A stretch of DNA of 10,906 bases from Planctomycetia bacterium (GCA_005778045.1 SXKQ01000101.1:1-10906); one strand, 5' to 3'; numbered from the stretch's first letter, positions 1 to 6,625 are shown. Notes: generated from the sequence alone by a model not told the origin. Program-made: numbers and translations.

Positions 1-108
1 AACGACAAGGCACAGGAAGTGACCATCAAGAAGCTGACGCGCGGCAACGCGACGATGGCCGCCAAGTTCGCCGAACTGCGCGAGCAGGATTCGAAGGACG
101 GCGAGTGA
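1..108 (+). CDS. C-terminal end of an unrecognised protein
   Basis: An open frame runs from the left edge to a TGA at 106-108 and encodes the last 35 residues of a protein whose start lies outside the window. The fragment is charged and rich in Lys, Glu and Asp. It contains KKLTRGNATMAAKFAELREQ, which looks helical. It ends just before a strong hairpin at 141-170, as expected for the end of a transcription unit. I do not recognise the family and assign no function. Confidence 0.6.
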   Translation, partial: NDKAQEVTIKKLTRGNATMAAKFAELREQDSKDGE

Positions 109-140
109 GCGCGCGCGCACCGTCCGGAAAAGGCCGCGGA

Positions 141-170
141 GCGGGCGCTCCTGCCAGGGAGAACGCCCGC
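141..170. terminator. Hairpin between convergent gene ends
   Basis: GCGGGCG (141-147) pairs with CGCCCGC (164-170). An inner CTCC/GGAG pairing extends the stem, with a two-base AA bulge. A second compact inverted repeat, GCGACGC/GCGTCGC with a two-base loop, follows at 174-189. Both lie between the stop of the leftmost gene (108) and the stop of the minus-strand AIM24-family gene (203), so they could end transcription from either side. There is no U-tract, so intrinsic termination is unproven. Confidence 0.45.
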
Positions 171-202
171 CCCGCGACGCGTGCGTCGCGAGCGGTCGCG
201 AG

Positions 203-937
203 CTAGTCGTCGCCCTGCAGCAGGCCGCCCAAGAGGCCGCCTTGCTCGGTGCGGCCGCCGGAGGCGGCCATCATGCGGGTGGCGAGGCGCGAGAAGGGGA
301 GCGTCTGGAGCCAGATGCGGCCGGGGCCGCGCAGGACGGCGAAGAACAGGCCCTCGCCGCCGAACAGGAAGCTCTTCACGCCGCGCACCATCTGGATGTC
401 GTAGTCGACGGCCTCGTCCATGGCGACGATGCAGCCCGTGTCGACGCGCAGCGTCTCGCCGGCCGCGAGGCGGCGCTCGACGACGGAGCCCGAGGCGTGG
501 ATGAACGCAGTGCCGCGGCCCTCGAGGCGCTGGAGCATGAAGCCCTCGCCGCCGAACAGGCCGGCGCCGAAGCGGCGCGTGAAGGCGACCGAGATCTGCA
601 CGTCGGTGGTCGAGCACAGGTACGAGTCGCGCTGGCAGAGCAGCGTGCCCTGCGAGAGGTCCATCGCCAGCACCTTGCCCGGGTAGGGCGCGGCGAAGGC
701 GACCGTCGCGGGGCGGCCGCCCTGGTTCGTGAACGTCGTCACGAAGAAGCTCTCGCCGCCGATCATGCGCTTGAGACCGGAGAACAGGCCGCCGCCCGTC
801 GAGGTCTCCATCTCGATGCCCTGCTCCATCCACACGAACGCGCCGGGCTCGGCGCGCACCGCGTCCCCCTGCGGGAGCGTCACTTGCACGTACTGGAAGT
901 CGTCGCCGTCGATGCGGTAGTCGAGCGTGGTGTTCAT
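203..937 (-). CDS. AIM24/TIGR00266-family protein
   Basis: This 244-residue protein has the layout of the AIM24 (formerly DUF124, TIGR00266) family, a glycine-rich all-beta fold. Family-like landmarks are a TGGGLFSGLKRMIGGESFF stretch at about 47-65, a QRDSYLCST segment at 102-110, and two copies of LFGGEG at 127-132 and 191-196. Each copy is followed by a similar strand pattern (FMLQRLEGRGTAF and LFFAVLRGPGRIW), so the fold shows internal duplication. It ends in a short Gly-rich tail. Length matches bacterial members. There is no signal peptide or membrane segment, so it is probably cytoplasmic. Bacterial members have no firmly established biochemical role; the yeast namesake is mitochondrial. 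The ATG at 937 begins MNTTLDYRIDG, typical of the family start, but has no clear Shine-Dalgarno sequence. The gene is transcribed away from the FG-GAP lipoprotein gene. Confidence 0.9.
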   Translation of the reverse strand: MNTTLDYRIDGDDFQYVQVTLPQGDAVRAEPGAFVWMEQGIEMETSTGGGLFSGLKRMIGGESFFVTTFTNQGGRPATVAFAAPYPGKVLAMDLSQGTLLCQRDSYLCSTTDVQISVAFTRRFGAGLFGGEGFMLQRLEGRGTAFIHASGSVVERRLAAGETLRVDTGCIVAMDEAVDYDIQMVRGVKSFLFGGEGLFFAVLRGPGRIWLQTLPFSRLATRMMAASGGRTEQGGLLGGLLQGDD

Positions 938-1143
938 GGTGGCGGTCGCGCGCGGGTCCGATGCGCGGGGGCCCTCAATCTACTGCGCGACAGCCGCCGA
1001 GCGAGCGGCGAGGCCCTCCCCACGATGCCGGCGGCGCTGCACGGTAAAAACTGGCCCGGTCGGTTGGATCCGGGGCGCGGGGCTGTCCGGGGAAGAGCGC
1101 GGGCCGTTGGGGCCCGCCTCGAACTCGAAACCAAGGCCTCGCC
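938..1143. promoter_or_regulatory. Divergent intergenic region with candidate sites
   Basis: This 206-base gap separates the starts of two divergent genes and must hold promoters for both, unless either is read through. On the minus strand TAGATT (977-982) is a -10-like hexamer about 40 bases before the AIM24-family start; I see no good -35. In the plus direction there is a short AT-rich patch (GGTAAAAACT) near 1042-1051. A 7-bp stem with a 5-base loop (GCGGGCC/GGCCCGC, 1099-1117) lies in what would be the leader of the lipoprotein gene. Neither ATG has an obvious Shine-Dalgarno sequence. All assignments are tentative. Confidence 0.25.
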
Positions 1144-3003
1144 ATGAAGAACGTCCTCCTTGCCTCCTCCCTGACCGGTTCCGTGCGTTTCCCTGTCCTC
1201 CTCGCGGCCCTCGCGCTCGCCGCGGGGGGGCTCTCGTCGTGCAGCGGCGGTGGCGGCGGCACCGTCACGCCTCCGGCGCCGACCGTGCCGGCCGATCCCC
1301 TGCTCGCGGACCTCGGCCTGCCGAGCGGCTTCACGGCTGACGCGGCCTTCGATCCGCGCGCCGCCGAGTTCTTCGTGCGCTGCTCCTTCACCCAGACGCG
1401 CCTGAGCCTGAGTCCGGTCGCCGTCGCGGCGGGCGACTCGATCCTCGTGAACGGCGAGGCGCTGGTGGCGGGCCAGCCCTCGCAGGGCATCGCACTGCTC
1501 GAAGGCCAGTCGACGCACACGCTGCGCGTCGTCGCCGCCGATGGCTCGGCTGCGCGCGACTACCGCCTCGTGGTGCGCCGCGAGCTCGCTTCCGAGTTCC
1601 TGCAGACCACCTTCATCAAGGCCTCGACGAGGGGCCAGAACGATCGCTTCGGCGAGGCGCTCGCCATGGATGGCGACACCATGGTGGTCGGCGTGCCCGA
1701 GGAGGACTCGGGAGCGACCGGCGTCGGCGGCAACGAGCTCGACAACAGCGTCATCTCGTCGGGCGCGGCATTCGTGTTCGTGCGCGATGGAGCCACGTGG
1801 CGTCAGCAGGCCTACCTGAAGTCGCCCGCACCGGATGCGGACGATCGCTTCGGCACCAGCGTCGCGATTTCCGGTGACCTGATCGTGATCGGCGCACCGG
1901 AGGAAGACAGCAACGCGATCGGAGTGGGCGGCAATCCACTCAACAACGCGGCCGCCCAGAGCGGCGCGGCCTTCGTCTACCGGCGCACGGGCGGCGCATG
2001 GCAGTTCGAGGCGTACCTGAAGCCCTCCAATACCGTCGGCGGCACGGTCGGGAAGTTCGGTCAGGCGGTCGCCATCGACGGCACCACCATCGCTGTCGGC
2101 GCGCTCGCGGAAGACGGGACGGGCTCGGGCGCGAACCCCGCTCAGGTCGCCAACGGAAACCAGGCCGGAGACTCAGGTGCGGCGTACGTGTTCGTGCGCA
2201 CCGGGACGACATGGACGCAGCAGGCCTACCTCAAGGGCTTCGCGTCGGACCCGGGCGACCAGTTCGGCTGCGCGCTGGACATCGACGGCGACCTGCTCGC
2301 GGTCGGGGCGAGGAACGAGGACGGCAACGGTGTCGGCACGAGCGGCGATCCTGCCAACGACAGCGTGTTCGCGTCCGGCGCGGTGTTCACCTTCGTCCGC
2401 AACGGAACGACATGGAGCACCGACGCGTACATCAAGGCCTCTAACCGTGAGGTGGGCGATGAGTTCGGCTCGTGCGTGGCGCTCGACGGCGAGCTCCTCG
2501 CGGTCACGGCGCTCTTCGAGGATTCGCTCGCCGCCGGAGTCGATGGCAACCAGCTCGACAACAGCGCGCAAAACTCGGGGGCCGTGTACGCCTTCGCCCG
2601 CGTGGGCGGCCAGTGGATCCAGGAGGGCTACATCAAGGCATCGAACCCGGAGACCGACGACCTCTTCGGCGAGTCGCTCGCGCTCCACGACGGCCTGCTG
2701 CTGGTCGGCACGTCTCTCGAGGACAGCGCCGCGGCCGGACTCGATGCCGCGCAGGGCAACGGCGGCTTCAGCGTGGGCGCCGCATACCTCTACACGCGCG
2801 TCGACGGCGTGTGGTTCCACAGCCGCTACATGAAGGCCTCGAATGCGCGCAACAGCGGACTCTTCGGCTCGGGCGTCGGGATCTCGCCCCTCGGCATCGT
2901 GGTCGCCGGAGCGGGCTACAGCTCGGGCTCGACCGGCATCAACGGATCCCAGGGCAGCATCGGCAACTTCGCGGGGCACGGAGCCGTCTACACCTTCGAG
3001 TGA
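1144..3003 (+). CDS. Lipoprotein with seven FG-GAP-type repeats and a cadherin-like domain
   Basis: This 619-residue protein is exported and lipid-anchored. It has an N-terminal signal segment with hydrophobic core around 17-30 and a lipobox LSSC with the acylated Cys at 33, followed by Ser and a Gly-rich spacer. Residues ~53-146 match the pattern of the cadherin-like beta-sandwich domain (LADLGLPSGFT... to ARDYRLVVRR). Residues ~157-619 are seven repeats of 66-69 residues. Each opens with a Y/F-[LIM]-K segment followed by an FG pair (FG at 169, 236, 305, 374, 441, 508, 574). Repeats 1-6 follow with a DG-LLAVG-like strand, most with an acidic ED loop, and all seven end in a SGAAFVF-like strand. 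Seven repeats are what a closed seven-bladed integrin-alpha-like propeller needs. Such proteins often serve in surface adhesion or binding; the ligand here is unknown. Repeat 7 lacks the acidic loop. The gene faces a convergent neighbour across a strong hairpin. Confidence 0.88.
   Translation: MKNVLLASSLTGSVRFPVLLAALALAAGGLSSCSGGGGGTVTPPAPTVPADPLLADLGLPSGFTADAAFDPRAAEFFVRCSFTQTRLSLSPVAVAAGDSILVNGEALVAGQPSQGIALLEGQSTHTLRVVAADGSAARDYRLVVRRELASEFLQTTFIKASTRGQNDRFGEALAMDGDTMVVGVPEEDSGATGVGGNELDNSVISSGAAFVFVRDGATWRQQAYLKSPAPDADDRFGTSVAISGDLIVIGAPEEDSNAIGVGGNPLNNAAAQSGAAFVYRRTGGAWQFEAYLKPSNTVGGTVGKFGQAVAIDGTTIAVGALAEDGTGSGANPAQVANGNQAGDSGAAYVFVRTGTTWTQQAYLKGFASDPGDQFGCALDIDGDLLAVGARNEDGNGVGTSGDPANDSVFASGAVFTFVRNGTTWSTDAYIKASNREVGDEFGSCVALDGELLAVTALFEDSLAAGVDGNQLDNSAQNSGAVYAFARVGGQWIQEGYIKASNPETDDLFGESLALHDGLLLVGTSLEDSAAAGLDAAQGNGGFSVGAAYLYTRVDGVWFHSRYMKASNARNSGLFGSGVGISPLGIVVAGAGYSSGSTGINGSQGSIGNFAGHGAVYTFE
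1612..3000 (+). repeat. Seven tandem protein-level repeats (FG-GAP type)
   Basis: Seven copies span residues 157-222, 223-288, 290-358, 361-427, 428-494, 496-560 and 561-619 of the lipoprotein. FG-to-FG distances are 67, 69, 69, 67, 67 and 66 residues, so the period is tight. Copies 1, 5, 6 and 7 share a KAS(N/T) opening and are the most alike there; copy 3 has a slightly longer opening loop. The likeness is clear in protein but much weaker in DNA, so the duplication is old rather than recent. Confidence 0.85.
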
Positions 3004-3021
3004 GCGCGCGGCGAGGAGCGA

Positions 3022-3058
3022 CGCGGGCCACGGCCGGAGCGACCGGTCGTGGCCCGCG
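3022..3058. terminator. Strong bidirectional hairpin in a convergent gap
   Basis: CGCGGGCCACG (3022-3032) pairs perfectly with CGTGGCCCGCG (3048-3058). The inner GCCGG/CCGGT adds five more pairs, one of them G-U, around a 5-base AGCGA loop. That makes a 16-bp GC-rich stem in a 79-base gap between two convergent stop codons (3003 plus, 3083 minus). Position and symmetry suit termination in both directions. There is no U-run, so it may act with Rho or simply protect 3' ends. Confidence 0.6.
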
Positions 3059-3082
3059 GTGTTGGGGTGCTCGCTCGAGGTG

Positions 3083-4339
3083 TCAGCGCACGAGCAGGTC
3101 GAGGATCTGGCGCTCGGGACCTTGGAGGCCGGCGTCGTCGAACTCGCGCGAGCGCGAGCCCGAGTCATCGAAGACGGTGATGCGGCAGCGCAGGAGGTCG
3201 GCGCCGCTGGTGGAGCGCGGCTGCGTGCCGGACTTCAGCGCGCGCGCGGCGTCGACGAGGCGCTCGGCCTCGGCGAGGCTCAGCATGCGGTAGGTGCGGG
3301 CGGGGTCGCGCGGCGGGCTCGTCCATTCGTCGACGACGACGCCACTCGGGTACACGCGCAGGGACTGGTCGATGCCGGCGAAGCCGCCGCGGCGGCGCAG
3401 CTCGAGGTAGGGTCGCGCGGGCAGCACCTCGAACTCGAAGCGCTCGTCGGGGCGCACGAAGCGCTCGAGGCGCAGCTTGTAGAGGCCGGGCATCAGGCCG
3501 CGGATGCGCGCGACGGCGCTGAAGTTCTGCAGCACGGTCGCCTGCACCGTACCTTGAGGCGGCGGCGCGGAGACGGGCGTCAGCACGAGCGTCCCGGACT
3601 CCTCCGGGTCGTGGGCGAGCTCGAAGCCGACGAACATCCAGTTGGGCGTGGCGTGGTGGCCGTCGATGCGCACCTCGAGCGTCTCGCCCCAGTAGATCGA
3701 GCGCGGCAAGGTGCAACGATCGGGCAGGCCCACCTGCAGGCCCGGCTTGCCGGCGCGCGACGCCGGCGGCTCGGCCCAAGGCTCGCTCACCTCGCCGAGC
3801 GTGGCGCTCGCTGTGCCGCGCGCGAGATCGACAAAGCGCTCCTCGCCGCGAGCAGTCACGAGCGCGAGGTAGGCCTGCGGCCCGGCCGAGGTCTCGCCCC
3901 AGCGCAGTGCGGGCGGCGTGTCGGCCGCGAGCCACGAGCCGTCGGCGGGACGGCCGGCGCGGCCGCGGTCGAACTCGAGCTCGGTCACGGAGAGCTCGGC
4001 GATGCGCTCGCCCGCGCGCCAGATGCCGACGAGCTCGCGCGACTCGCCGTACTCGCGGTCAACGGTGACAAAGGAGAGCCCGTCGTCGGAGAGCAGGTGC
4101 CAGCGCGGCGTCGCGCGGTGCGGAAAACTCGCGCTCCAGCGCGGCTCACCGCTCTCGAGCGGCGGGTTGGGGTGCACGCTGAGGGTCCAGCGGGCGAGTG
4201 CCTCGGGCACGCGCTCTTGCCCCTCCGCGCGCGTGATCTCGGCGCGGAAGTGGCCGCTCGGCGAGACGGCGGTGACGGGCTCGAGCGGCGTGGACGGATC
4301 CTGCGCCGCAAGGGCGAGAGTGCAGACGAGCGTGAGCAC
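3083..4339 (-). CDS. Secreted protein with an emfourin-like C-terminal domain
   Basis: I place the start at GTG 4339 rather than the longer frame. AGGAG lies 7 bases before it, and translation then begins MLTLVCTLALAAQDP, a short signal-peptide-like segment with likely cleavage near Ala12-Gln13, though it lacks basic residues at its start. The product is 418 residues. Residues ~24-170 are beta-rich with SPSGHFRAEI and LLSDDGLSFVTVD segments, as in propeller-like or periplasmic proteins of unknown role. Residues ~210-305 look like another beta domain. Residues ~314-418 (ELRRRGGFAGI, then LSLAEAERLVDAARAL, then CRITVFDDSGSRSREFDD) resemble emfourin, an inhibitor of protealysin-type metalloproteases. 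The resemblance is by pattern only. The gene begins 4 bases past the stop of the CxCC protein gene, so the two are probably co-translated. No protease gene is visible nearby. Confidence 0.7.
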   Translation of the reverse strand: MLTLVCTLALAAQDPSTPLEPVTAVSPSGHFRAEITRAEGQERVPEALARWTLSVHPNPPLESGEPRWSASFPHRATPRWHLLSDDGLSFVTVDREYGESRELVGIWRAGERIAELSVTELEFDRGRAGRPADGSWLAADTPPALRWGETSAGPQAYLALVTARGEERFVDLARGTASATLGEVSEPWAEPPASRAGKPGLQVGLPDRCTLPRSIYWGETLEVRIDGHHATPNWMFVGFELAHDPEESGTLVLTPVSAPPPQGTVQATVLQNFSAVARIRGLMPGLYKLRLERFVRPDERFEFEVLPARPYLELRRRGGFAGIDQSLRVYPSGVVVDEWTSPPRDPARTYRMLSLAEAERLVDAARALKSGTQPRSTSGADLLRCRITVFDDSGSRSREFDDAGLQGPERQILDLLVR

Positions 4340-4343
4340 GGGC

Positions 4344-4637
4344 CTACTCCTGTTCCTTGTCCGTGAGCTTGTCGTTGGCGGCCTTGAACAGGTCGTCGAG
4401 ACGCGAGCGCTTCTCGCGCTCCTTCGCGAGCAAGTCATCGAGCCGCCCCGGCGCCTCGTCCGTGCGCGATTTCACGCGCCCGAGCGCGTCGCCCCAGTCC
4501 TTCTCGCTGACCTTCGGCTTGCCGGTGACGTCGAGCTCTTCCGGCCGCCGCGCGCGCAGCACGGTCTGCGTGCGCAGGTCGATGACGAGACGAGACGAGC
4601 AGCAGGGACAGGCGATTTCGATCTCTTTCGTTTCCAT
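4344..4637 (-). CDS. Small cytoplasmic CxCC protein with a charged helical tail
   Basis: This 97-residue protein starts METKEIEIACPCCSSRLVID. A cluster of three cysteines (10, 12, 13) sits in a short beta-hairpin-like segment that looks like half of a zinc ribbon. No second cysteine pair follows, so a complete four-Cys site would need another chain. Residues ~22-45 include an LRARRPEELD segment. Residues ~46-95 are highly charged and probably helical (KEREKRSRLDDLFKAANDKL), possibly a coiled coil. No signal peptide is seen. I recall similar small proteins in environmental high-GC bacteria but no assigned function. It lies directly upstream of the emfourin-like gene with the coupling signal described there. 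There is no clear Shine-Dalgarno sequence before its own ATG. Confidence 0.7.
   Translation of the reverse strand: METKEIEIACPCCSSRLVIDLRTQTVLRARRPEELDVTGKPKVSEKDWGDALGRVKSRTDEAPGRLDDLLAKEREKRSRLDDLFKAANDKLTDKEQE
4347..4351 (-). promoter_or_regulatory. Shine-Dalgarno that fixes a GTG start
   Basis: On the minus strand the bases read AGGAG, then seven bases that include the TAG of the upstream gene, then GTG at 4339. Spacing is ideal. This is one of only two convincing Shine-Dalgarno sequences in the window. It sits in the last codons of the upstream gene, which suggests translational coupling. Confidence 0.75.
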
Positions 4638-4719
4638 GGCGATGCGTGGGCGCGGCGTGCGCAGGTGAGCATCATGGCGTGGCCGCGCGCGAGAACCAGT
4701 TCCGGGATGAGCGGTCTAC

Positions 4720-4800
4720 AAACAAAGTCCCACCTGAAACTCACCCAAGAAATCGAAACGCAACCGCGCAAACTTGCTTAGGGCTTGGTGTTGTTTTCCG
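4720..4800. promoter_or_regulatory. AT-rich island upstream of the CxCC gene
   Basis: This stretch is clearly less GC-rich than its surroundings, with runs such as TACAAACAAAG and GTGTTGTTTTCC. It lies in the 275-base gap between the lipoprotein gene (ending 4913) and the start of the CxCC gene (4637), both on the minus strand. A promoter for the CxCC/emfourin-like pair is therefore likely here. I could not find a well-spaced -35/-10 pair, so the exact position is open. Confidence 0.3.
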
Positions 4801-4841
4801 CTCGGCGCCCATTCGCCCCCGTCGATGGATATGCAAGGCAG

Positions 4842-4916
4842 ATGGTGCGACTCGAGCGCGGCATCGGCCATGTGCTCTGGCTTCTGCTCGCGATCGCAGT
4901 GATCGGCATCATCTAG
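4842..4916 (+). CDS. Possible 24-residue membrane miniprotein
   Basis: ATG at 4842 opens a frame encoding MVRLERGIGHVLWLLLAIAV followed by IGII and a TAG at 4914-4916. Two arginines near the start precede an uninterrupted hydrophobic stretch of about 14 residues that runs to the stop, the pattern of a single-pass small membrane protein. Its stop shares the palindrome CTAG (4913-4916) with the stop of the minus-strand lipoprotein gene. AAGG lies only about 3 bases upstream of the ATG, too close for a normal ribosome binding site. Short open frames are common in GC-rich DNA, so this could be chance. Confidence 0.25.
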   Translation: MVRLERGIGHVLWLLLAIAVIGII

Positions 4917-5515
4917 TAGCGTCGGAACGGTCCGACGTAGTTCGGTGGGCACGCGCGGTAAGGGAAGCCGCCCCAGGCTCCGACGCCCCAGCCGAACGAG
5001 GCGTACGGGCCATAGCCATAGCCGTACGGGTTGTAAGAGACGCGCTCGAAGCTCGCGCTCAGCACCTTGCGACGCTCGGCGTAGCGGAAGGCGAACCGCA
5101 AGTTGAGGCCCGACCAGTCGAGATCGGAGAAGCTGGTGCCCGCGGGCAGCGGGAACGAGGCCTTGACCTCGGCTGCACCTTCCGGGGCAACCGGCTCGGG
5201 CACCTGCGGGACGATCTCCCCCGCCGACAGGGTCACGAGGTCGCCGGTCGAGACTTGCAGGGAGCCCGCGTCGAGCGCGAAGGGCACCGCGCCCGAGTTC
5301 TCGAGGCGCATGAGCACCTCGACTTGCGCCGGCCGCCCGCTCTCCCGGTCGGCGCGGCGCACTCCGCGGACTGTCACCAGAGCGCGGCCCGAGAGCTCGG
5401 ACACTTCGCTGTCGACCATCAGGACCTCCTGCGGCGCCGGCGCGAAGCGCAGGTCGTGAAAGGTCGAGCAGGCCGCGAGGCCGGTGGAGAGGAGCGCGAG
5501 CAGCAGGTTCTTCAT
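4913..5515 (-). CDS. LEA14-like outer-surface lipoprotein
   Basis: The start is taken at ATG 5515, because the protein then begins MKNLLLALLSTGLAACSTFH: a basic N-terminus, a hydrophobic core and a lipobox LAAC with the acylated Cys at 16 and Ser at +2. Earlier in-frame ATGs would put 36 unlikely residues before it. The mature protein of about 185 residues has a single beta-sandwich-like domain at ~30-160. Its VLMRLENSGAVPFALDAGSLQVSTGDL segment recalls LEA14/water-stress-type or similar immunoglobulin-like folds; this is pattern resemblance only. The tail (~161-200) is rich in Tyr, Gly, Phe and Trp (YNPYGYGYGPYASFGWGVGAWG) and probably disordered or wall-interacting. Probable location is the inner face of the outer membrane. 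AGG just upstream of the ATG is a weak ribosome site. A dyad lies 33-55 bases upstream. Confidence 0.75.
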   Translation of the reverse strand: MKNLLLALLSTGLAACSTFHDLRFAPAPQEVLMVDSEVSELSGRALVTVRGVRRADRESGRPAQVEVLMRLENSGAVPFALDAGSLQVSTGDLVTLSAGEIVPQVPEPVAPEGAAEVKASFPLPAGTSFSDLDWSGLNLRFAFRYAERRKVLSASFERVSYNPYGYGYGPYASFGWGVGAWGGFPYRACPPNYVGPFRRY

Positions 5516-5548
5516 GACCTTGACGTTGTGAGACAGCGTCGGCCGGAA

Positions 5549-5570
5549 TTCCATGGGGACCTGCATGGAA
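5549..5570. promoter_or_regulatory. Inverted repeat upstream of the lipoprotein gene
   Basis: TTCCATG and CATGGAA form a perfect 7-bp inverted repeat with an 8-base spacer, and the left arm sits in the palindrome GGAATTCC (5545-5552). It lies 33-55 bases before the lipoprotein ATG at 5515. A locally AT-rich stretch at 5580-5625 (revcomp AATTGGGAATTGC and ATTCATAAGG) may carry the promoter. The repeat could be a repressor operator or a leader hairpin. Confidence 0.35.
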
Positions 5571-5641
5571 CTCGAAAAGCCAACCGTCGCAGCGCCCTTA
5601 TGAATCGCCCTAGCAATTCCCAATTCGAGGCCCCGGCGCGG

Positions 5642-6610
5642 TCAGGGCAGCTCCACGGGGAGTCGGCGGCGCCGGACGATGCCGGCGAAGGCGGCGAGCC
5701 AGTGCACGTCGTCGTTCAGGCAGGGCACGACGGTCCACTCCTCGCCACCGGCCTCCTTGAAGTCATGGCCGAGCTCCATCCGCACCTCCTCGAGCGTCTC
5801 GAGGCAATCGGTGGTGAAGGCCGGGCACACGGCGACCACGCGCTTCTTGGTCTTGGCGAGCTCGGGGATTGCCTCGGCAGCGTAGGGCCGCAGCCACTCC
5901 TCGCGGCCAAAGCGCGACTGGTAGACCTGCGTCCAGCGCTCGGGAGGCAACCCGAGGGCCTTGGCGAGGGCGGCGGCCGTGCGCTCGCAGTGTTCCCGAT
6001 AGGGATCCCCCGCCGTGACGTAGCGCAGCGGGATGCCGTGGAAGCTGAATACATAGTGGTCGACGTCGGCGTCCTGCACCCGCGAGCGCACGCTGGCAGC
6101 GAGGGCGGCGACATAGCCGGGATCGTCGAAGAAGGCGCTGACGACGAGCGGCTCGCTCTCCCCGCGGCGGGCGCGCGCGGCGCGCACGGCGTCCACCACG
6201 GTGCCGGTCGTGGTGCCGCTGTACTGCGGAAACATCGGCGCCAGCACGAGGTCGCGGCAGCCGGCCGCCTTGAGACGCTCGAGGGCCGACTCGATGCTCG
6301 GGTTGCCGTAGCGCATGGCGACCTCGACCCGGTAGCCGTCGCCGAGTTCCCGCTGCAGGCCGCGGCCCTGCGCCTTGGAGAGCGTGATCAGGGGTGAGCC
6401 CTCGGGCGTCCAGACCTTGCGGTACAGCGCCGCGCTCTTGGGGCCGCGGAGAGGGAGGATGATCCCGTGGAGAAGCGGCAGCCAGAGCCAGCGCGGCAGG
6501 CGCACCACGGCCGGGTCGCCGAGAAACTCGGCGAGGTAGCGGCGCACGGCCGCGGTCTCCGGCGCGTCGGGGGAGCCGACGTTCACGAGCAGCACGCCGA
6601 TCGGTTGCAT
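5642..6610 (-). CDS. hemH: Ferrochelatase
   Basis: Ferrochelatase inserts ferrous iron into protoporphyrin IX to make protoheme, at the membrane surface. The 322-residue product starts MQPIGVLLVNVGSPDAPE, matching the family start; a longer in-frame ATG at 6760 adds 50 residues without family character. Signature stretches are present in order: LVLAPMFPQYSGTTTG (121-136), VFSFHGIPLRY (187-197) with the presumed metal and proton-handling His191, GDPYREHC (201-208), YQSRFGREEWLRPY (230-243), and AFTTDCLETLEE (264-275) with the conserved Glu271. The HGIP-type motif is the form seen in proteobacterial enzymes. No Fe-S cysteine cluster is seen at the C-terminus. The gene is divergent from hemA across 202 bases, so the last step and the early steps could be co-regulated. 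Confidence 0.96.
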   Translation of the reverse strand: MQPIGVLLVNVGSPDAPETAAVRRYLAEFLGDPAVVRLPRWLWLPLLHGIILPLRGPKSAALYRKVWTPEGSPLITLSKAQGRGLQRELGDGYRVEVAMRYGNPSIESALERLKAAGCRDLVLAPMFPQYSGTTTGTVVDAVRAARARRGESEPLVVSAFFDDPGYVAALAASVRSRVQDADVDHYVFSFHGIPLRYVTAGDPYREHCERTAAALAKALGLPPERWTQVYQSRFGREEWLRPYAAEAIPELAKTKKRVVAVCPAFTTDCLETLEEVRMELGHDFKEAGGEEWTVVPCLNDDVHWLAAFAGIVRRRRLPVELP

Positions 6611-6619
6611 GGGGCGAAG

Positions 6620-6625
6620 AGCGTA
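6620..6625 (-). promoter_or_regulatory. Candidate -10 element for hemH
   Basis: On the minus strand TGG-TACGCT forms an extended -10-like element (TGn followed by TAnnnT). It ends exactly 9 bases before the hemH ATG. A start site 6-9 bases downstream would leave a leader of zero to three bases. No convincing -35 is seen at 17-bp spacing, and there is no Shine-Dalgarno sequence before hemH. Confidence 0.4.

Noticed and set aside
242..1147. 301-residue open frame on the plus strand opposite the AIM24-family gene
   Set aside because: It is a GC-driven shadow: low-complexity Ala/Arg/Glu/His-rich translation with no family features, and it overlaps a well-supported gene and its upstream region.
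2843..4366. 507-residue plus-strand open frame across the convergent hairpin and the emfourin-like gene
   Set aside because: Compositionally biased and it runs through a terminator-like stem. The opposite strand has a signal peptide, a Shine-Dalgarno sequence and a plausible domain.
4337..4438. Longer start (ATG 4438) for the emfourin-like protein
   Set aside because: It adds 33 Arg/Ser/Thr-rich residues that overlap the CxCC gene and would bury the signal peptide; GTG 4339 has AGGAG at ideal spacing.
4716..4952. 78-residue minus-strand open frame in the gap before the CxCC gene
   Set aside because: It overlaps the end of the lipoprotein gene on the same strand in another frame and has no recognisable domain or ribosome site.
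4646..6397. 583-residue plus-strand open frame opposite the lipoprotein and hemH
   Set aside because: Shadow of hemH, which has all ferrochelatase motifs on the minus strand.
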